Source: an uncultured bacterium (GTDB lineage Bacteria; Eisenbacteria; RBG-16-71-46; CAIMUX01). Taken from it: a DNA stretch of 9,547 nucleotides. The position numbers and the translations under genes are program-made. The stretch lies in contig CAMPIC010000069.1 of NCBI GenBank assembly GCA_946886185.1, forward strand, positions 1-9,547, in the 5' to 3' direction. Below are positions 6,602 through 9,547 of this stretch, piece by piece (within the stretch, counting starts at the first letter, position 1; the number at the start of each line of letters is the position of its first letter). Below the pieces are notes generated by a model, which saw only the letters and a program-made list of their open reading frames with translations, did no database searches and was not told the origin of the DNA.

Positions 6602-7495
6602 ATGATTCCATCACGAAAGTTATCCAAATCAATGCTGAGCGCCGCGCTGCTCGCGCTCGGCATGACTGGCTTCATCGCCTGCAGCGATGACGACGACGAT
6701 CCTACCGGCCCGGATGACAACATGGGACGCATCCGGATCGAGTTGACCGACGCGCCCTTTCCGTACTCGATGGTCGACTCCGCAGTCGTGACCATCGATA
6801 GCGTCAGCATTCATTACACGTCATCGAGCAGCAACGTCGCATGGATGACCGTGGACGACAATCGTCTCGAGATCAATCTCCTCGGCCTGCAAAACGGGAC
6901 CACGGAACGACTCGCGGACATGGAAGTTCCCACCGGGCGGATCGACATGATCCGGCTCCACGTGAGCGAGGCCAGCATCGCGTTGACCGATGATCGCGTG
7001 TTCGATCTGGGCATCCCGGCGGACGTTTCCGACGGAATCGAAGCGAGCCCGTCGGACGAGATCGAGATCGAGGAAGATTCGCGGACCGATCTGCTCGTGG
7101 ATTTCGATGTCAGCAACTCGTTCCGGCCGATTCCTGGATTGCCGGGCGAAGTTGGTGACATTCTCGCGTTCGACTTCGAGCCCACGCTGTACGTTGCTGA
7201 CCTGACCAATACCGGATCCATTTCCGGAACGGTCTTCTCCACCATGGGGACGGAGACGCAGGCGGACGACCAGCGCCTCGAGCACGCCTCGGTCAGCGTC
7301 TTCTCGGGGTCGACCGAGGTCGCCAGCTCCGCGACGATCGCCAACGGCTCGTTCAAGATCATGGGTCTGGAAGAGGGCGAATACACGGTGGTCGGCACCG
7401 CGGTCGGATATCTCGATGAAGACGCCACGGTCGATGTCGATTCCGGCGACGAGACCGACGACGTGGAGATTCGACTCGATCCGATCGGCGGTTGA
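6602..7495 (+). CDS. DUF4382 lipoprotein with C-terminal regulatory-like beta domain
   Basis: This 297-residue protein has a basic n-region, a hydrophobic segment at about 11-26, and Phe-Ile-Ala-Cys with Cys27 as the likely lipidation site. The -3 residue is Phe rather than Leu, which is slightly atypical. A very acidic tether follows (Ser28 then five Asp). Residues of about 42-196 match the DUF4382 pattern: a start of Ile-Glu-Leu-Thr-Asp-Ala-Pro, a strand of Val-Thr-Ile-Asp-Ser-Val-Ser-Ile, and an end near Phe-Glu-Pro-Thr-Leu-Tyr-Val. Residues of about 206-292 look like a carboxypeptidase-regulatory-like (CarboxypepD_reg) beta-sandwich, with Gly-Ser-Ile-Ser-Gly-Thr-Val-Phe and later Gly-Ser-Phe-Lys-Ile-x-Gly-Leu-x-x-Gly-x-Tyr. 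DUF4382 has no firm function. The whole protein is markedly acidic. GAGGAG sits 10 bases before the ATG. The barrel-like gene lies upstream, beyond the long hairpin. Confidence 0.9.
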   Translation: MIPSRKLSKSMLSAALLALGMTGFIACSDDDDDPTGPDDNMGRIRIELTDAPFPYSMVDSAVVTIDSVSIHYTSSSSNVAWMTVDDNRLEINLLGLQNGTTERLADMEVPTGRIDMIRLHVSEASIALTDDRVFDLGIPADVSDGIEASPSDEIEIEEDSRTDLLVDFDVSNSFRPIPGLPGEVGDILAFDFEPTLYVADLTNTGSISGTVFSTMGTETQADDQRLEHASVSVFSGSTEVASSATIANGSFKIMGLEEGEYTVVGTAVGYLDEDATVDVDSGDETDDVEIRLDPIGG

Positions 7496-7578
7496 TGCTC
7501 GATCAGCGTTTTCGAACCGACGGAGCGACGTCAACGCCGGGCGCGCGGATTCTCGCAAGAGGTCCGTGCGCCTGAGTT

Positions 7579-8400
7579 TTATCCCGCAACGGCGCGCGCT
7601 TGGGCGATCAGGCCTTCGACCCTGCCCCGCATGGTCCGCCCGACCGTCTTCATCTCATCAGGGGATGGAAACACCACCTTGTCTTCCTTGAAATCGAGGG
7701 CTCCCGATCGGCCACGCCGGTCCTCGTTGTAACCCATGGCGACGCCGATCCATTTTCCCTCGTAGCGGCACAGCATCAAACCGACGATTTCCGTGTCGTC
7801 GAGACTTCCCCCCAACATTCGGTCCACCCAACCATCGATGTCGAGCGTCACTCGGCCGGTTTCAAGGCCGAAGAGATAGACGTCCTCCAGGACCACGGGC
7901 ACCATCTCGATTTCCTCGCCTCGTCTGGTGGAGTGCTGCAACGTCACCGTGCCCAGCCGCCATTCCCGGAACAGACACTGCTCGGAGGCGCGAAAGCTGC
8001 CCGGGTTGTACCCGAGGATGCTGTACGGAATCGGAAGCGCCAGCTCCCCCTCGAAGATCACGGAAATTTCGCTGGTCGGACGGCCGTCGCCCGCGGGCAA
8101 TCGCGTCACTTCTCTGACCGACTGGTAGGGCAACTTGCTGGTCTTGCGCATCCGTTCGAGCTGCATCGCCAGGCGTTGTTGCGTGAGAGTCCCGTAGATG
8201 TCGTTTTCCACGAGGCCGATCAAGATCGAGAAGATGGGGTCCTTCACCTCCTCGATGTACGGGAGCATGATCGGTAGCCCGATCATCGGCCGGCCGAGCG
8301 TCCCCTCCGGAGAACTCGGGTCGGCCGAGACGGGAGCGACGATGAGAAGCAGGAGCATAGCGATCCGCGCCGAGACGGATGCGCGCCGAGATTTCAGCAT
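7579..8400 (-). CDS. Exported protein of unknown function
   Basis: I do not recognise this 273-residue protein. The N-terminus is a clear Sec signal: basic residues at 3-6 and 12, a hydrophobic core Ala-Met-Leu-Leu-Leu-Leu-Ile-Val, and a likely cleavage after Val-Ser-Ala26. The mature part has no further membrane segment. It contains a Pro/Leu-rich segment near its start, then a region of about 40 residues that is probably helical and charged. A beta-rich C-terminal half follows with Gly-Tyr-Asn-Pro-Gly, Trp-Arg-Leu-Gly and Gly-Lys-Trp-Ile-Gly-Val-Ala-Met-Gly-Tyr, and a last basic helix. The reading frame opens at a GTG at 8409, but the ATG at 8400 is preferred. The AGGCGG upstream abuts the GTG, while it is 9 bases from the ATG. 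The gene lies 48 bases downstream of the acetyltransferase gene on the same strand, so the two may share a transcript. It converges with the DUF4382 gene. The 83 bases between the two stops show no clear terminator. Confidence 0.8.
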   Translation of the reverse strand: MLKSRRASVSARIAMLLLLIVAPVSADPSSPEGTLGRPMIGLPIMLPYIEEVKDPIFSILIGLVENDIYGTLTQQRLAMQLERMRKTSKLPYQSVREVTRLPAGDGRPTSEISVIFEGELALPIPYSILGYNPGSFRASEQCLFREWRLGTVTLQHSTRRGEEIEMVPVVLEDVYLFGLETGRVTLDIDGWVDRMLGGSLDDTEIVGLMLCRYEGKWIGVAMGYNEDRRGRSGALDFKEDKVVFPSPDEMKTVGRTMRGRVEGLIAQARAVAG

Positions 8401-8448
8401 CGGTGACACCCGCCTAGCATCACCGCGACCTCCGGCCTGGTTCCACGG

Positions 8449-9543
8449 TCATGGGCGGGCGCGGACATAGCGCCGGCTCGAGGCGACCGCGCGGAAGCCG
8501 AGATCTCGATACAACCGGTCGGCCAGAACATCGGATTGGGTACAGATGAGCACCCGGGACGCGCTCAGCCGCTCCATCCGCCGCAGCAGCTCCAGCGCAG
8601 CCGCGCTGGCCAGTCCACGCCCCCGGTGCCGCGGGTCGGTGCCCACCGGCTCGATCTGCCCGATTCCTTCATCAAGAGCGAGCCAGCCCAGGGCGAAGGC
8701 GGCATAGGAGCGATCGGAATCCTCGATGACTACATCGAGCTCGCCGCGGTAGCCCGCCGATTCCATCAGAGCCCGATAGCTCCCCCGGGTAAGGCGCGAC
8801 GGATCGAAGGCGGCGCGATGCACCTCCACCCGGCGATCCAGGTCTTCGATGCCGCGAACGCGCGCGAATCGATACCCGTCCGGCAGCACGGGAAGAGGGA
8901 GAGGGAGCTTCGGCTCCCAGAGGAGATGGAGATATTGGCGGTCGGTCGGAACGAAACCCAGTCTCCTCAGCAGAAACGGGACGGAGACGTCGCTATCCAG
9001 CGCCCAGAACCCCAGTTGGTCCTCATCACCTCCCTCGGCGCGGTGACAGGCGACGGACCATTCCAACATCGGCTGAAAGACGCTCATCTCCCTGTGGGCT
9101 GGAGTGAGAATGATCTCGACGTCTCCAGGCGGGGTGTACCAGGCAAACCCGATCGGCCTCTCCGGTTCGACTTCCCAGATGCGAACCCGCCGGGTGGGGT
9201 CGATCCCGGGATGCTGAAAGAGCCGCCAGTCGAAGTCACAGATCGTGAACTGGGCTGCCGGACCTTCTTCGTCCCAGATGGTCCTGACCAGCTCCTTGAG
9301 GTTCTGTAGATCTTCCTGGCCTCGGTAGGGATGCGAGCGAAACAAGATACCTCCGAACGAGCGCCACCCATAATCGGTCCGGGGCGTCCACGCCTCGCCG
9401 GACTCCAGGATGACTCGCGGCCGACCGTTCGCGGCTCGGGAGCCGCGCGGCGACGCCACAGCAAGGCGAAACCTCTCGGTTGCCTCTCTGGCGATCGTCA
9501 CTGATGGATGGACGCACCGGCCGGGGACGTGTGGCCGATTCAT
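8449..9543 (-). CDS. Tandem-GNAT acetyltransferase-like protein; start uncertain, near window edge
   Basis: Two GNAT (GCN5-related N-acetyltransferase) domains lie in tandem, an arrangement also seen in mycothiol synthase MshD. Counted from the ATG at 9543 (364 residues), the N-terminal domain spans about 67-210 and lacks the acetyl-CoA loop. It has Leu-Thr-Pro-Ala-His-Arg-Glu-Met where Arg/Gln-x-x-Gly-x-Gly/Ala would be. The C-terminal domain, about 222-364, has Arg305-x-x-Gly308-x-Gly310 and the usual ending Ala-x-x-Leu-Tyr-x-x-Leu-Gly-Phe, so it is probably the active half. The substrate is unknown. The first 66 residues match no domain I recognise and are Arg-rich. A TTG at 9345 stands at the exact start of the first domain, with GGAGG 4 bases upstream, and would give 298 residues, so it is a serious alternative start. 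A TTG at 9546 or a start beyond the window is also possible. The gene precedes the exported-protein gene by 48 bases. Confidence 0.87.
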   Translation of the reverse strand: MNRPHVPGRCVHPSVTIAREATERFRLAVASPRGSRAANGRPRVILESGEAWTPRTDYGWRSFGGILFRSHPYRGQEDLQNLKELVRTIWDEEGPAAQFTICDFDWRLFQHPGIDPTRRVRIWEVEPERPIGFAWYTPPGDVEIILTPAHREMSVFQPMLEWSVACHRAEGGDEDQLGFWALDSDVSVPFLLRRLGFVPTDRQYLHLLWEPKLPLPLPVLPDGYRFARVRGIEDLDRRVEVHRAAFDPSRLTRGSYRALMESAGYRGELDVVIEDSDRSYAAFALGWLALDEGIGQIEPVGTDPRHRGRGLASAAALELLRRMERLSASRVLICTQSDVLADRLYRDLGFRAVASSRRYVRARP

Positions 9544-9547
9544 CAAC

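Noticed and set aside
8536..9309. Plus-strand open frame of 257 codons
   Set aside because: It is antisense to the GNAT gene, whose domain motifs are clear. No domain is seen in this frame.

Overview
The window looks like ordinary chromosome from a high-GC, Gram-negative-type bacterium. An outer membrane is suggested by a small beta-barrel-like protein ending in Phe, two putative lipoproteins and a Sec-exported protein. The presence of a DUF4382 lipoprotein would fit phyla such as Gemmatimonadota, Eisenbacteria or their relatives, but the sequence does not fix the taxon. I see no phage genes, transposase, CRISPR array, tRNA or rRNA.

Layout. At 1-1047 there is a minus-strand gene for a putative lipoprotein of unknown function, whose 5' part contains two abutting 30-bp repeats. 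At 1124-4771 a minus-strand unit comprises gcvP (full-length single-chain glycine decarboxylase, P-protein) and an NADP/F420-type reductase-like gene. The two overlap by four bases (ATGA), and the unit ends in a Rho-independent terminator. Region 4772-5009 is a divergent control region with a candidate gcvP promoter and leader hairpins. At 5010-5588 on the plus strand is a DEDDh 3'-5' exonuclease. A 344-base gap without a supported gene follows. Then come a small barrel-like protein (5933-6421) and a DUF4382 lipoprotein (6602-7495), both plus strand. Between these two lies a long imperfect hairpin, about 116 nt. At 7579-9547 two minus-strand genes converge on the lipoprotein: a double-GNAT acetyltransferase-like protein reaching the right edge and, 48 bases downstream of it, an unrecognised exported protein.

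How they relate. The only tightly coupled pair is gcvP plus the reductase-like gene. The barrel and DUF4382 genes may be co-transcribed, with the long hairpin lying in their intergenic RNA. No dedicated multi-gene accessory system is evident. The most unusual object is the hairpin at 6458-6573: it pairs almost along its whole length, and its imperfect positions are compatible with G-U pairs on the plus strand only, so it may be a transcribed RNA element or an ERIC-like intergenic palindrome. All pairings and family calls were made by eye.
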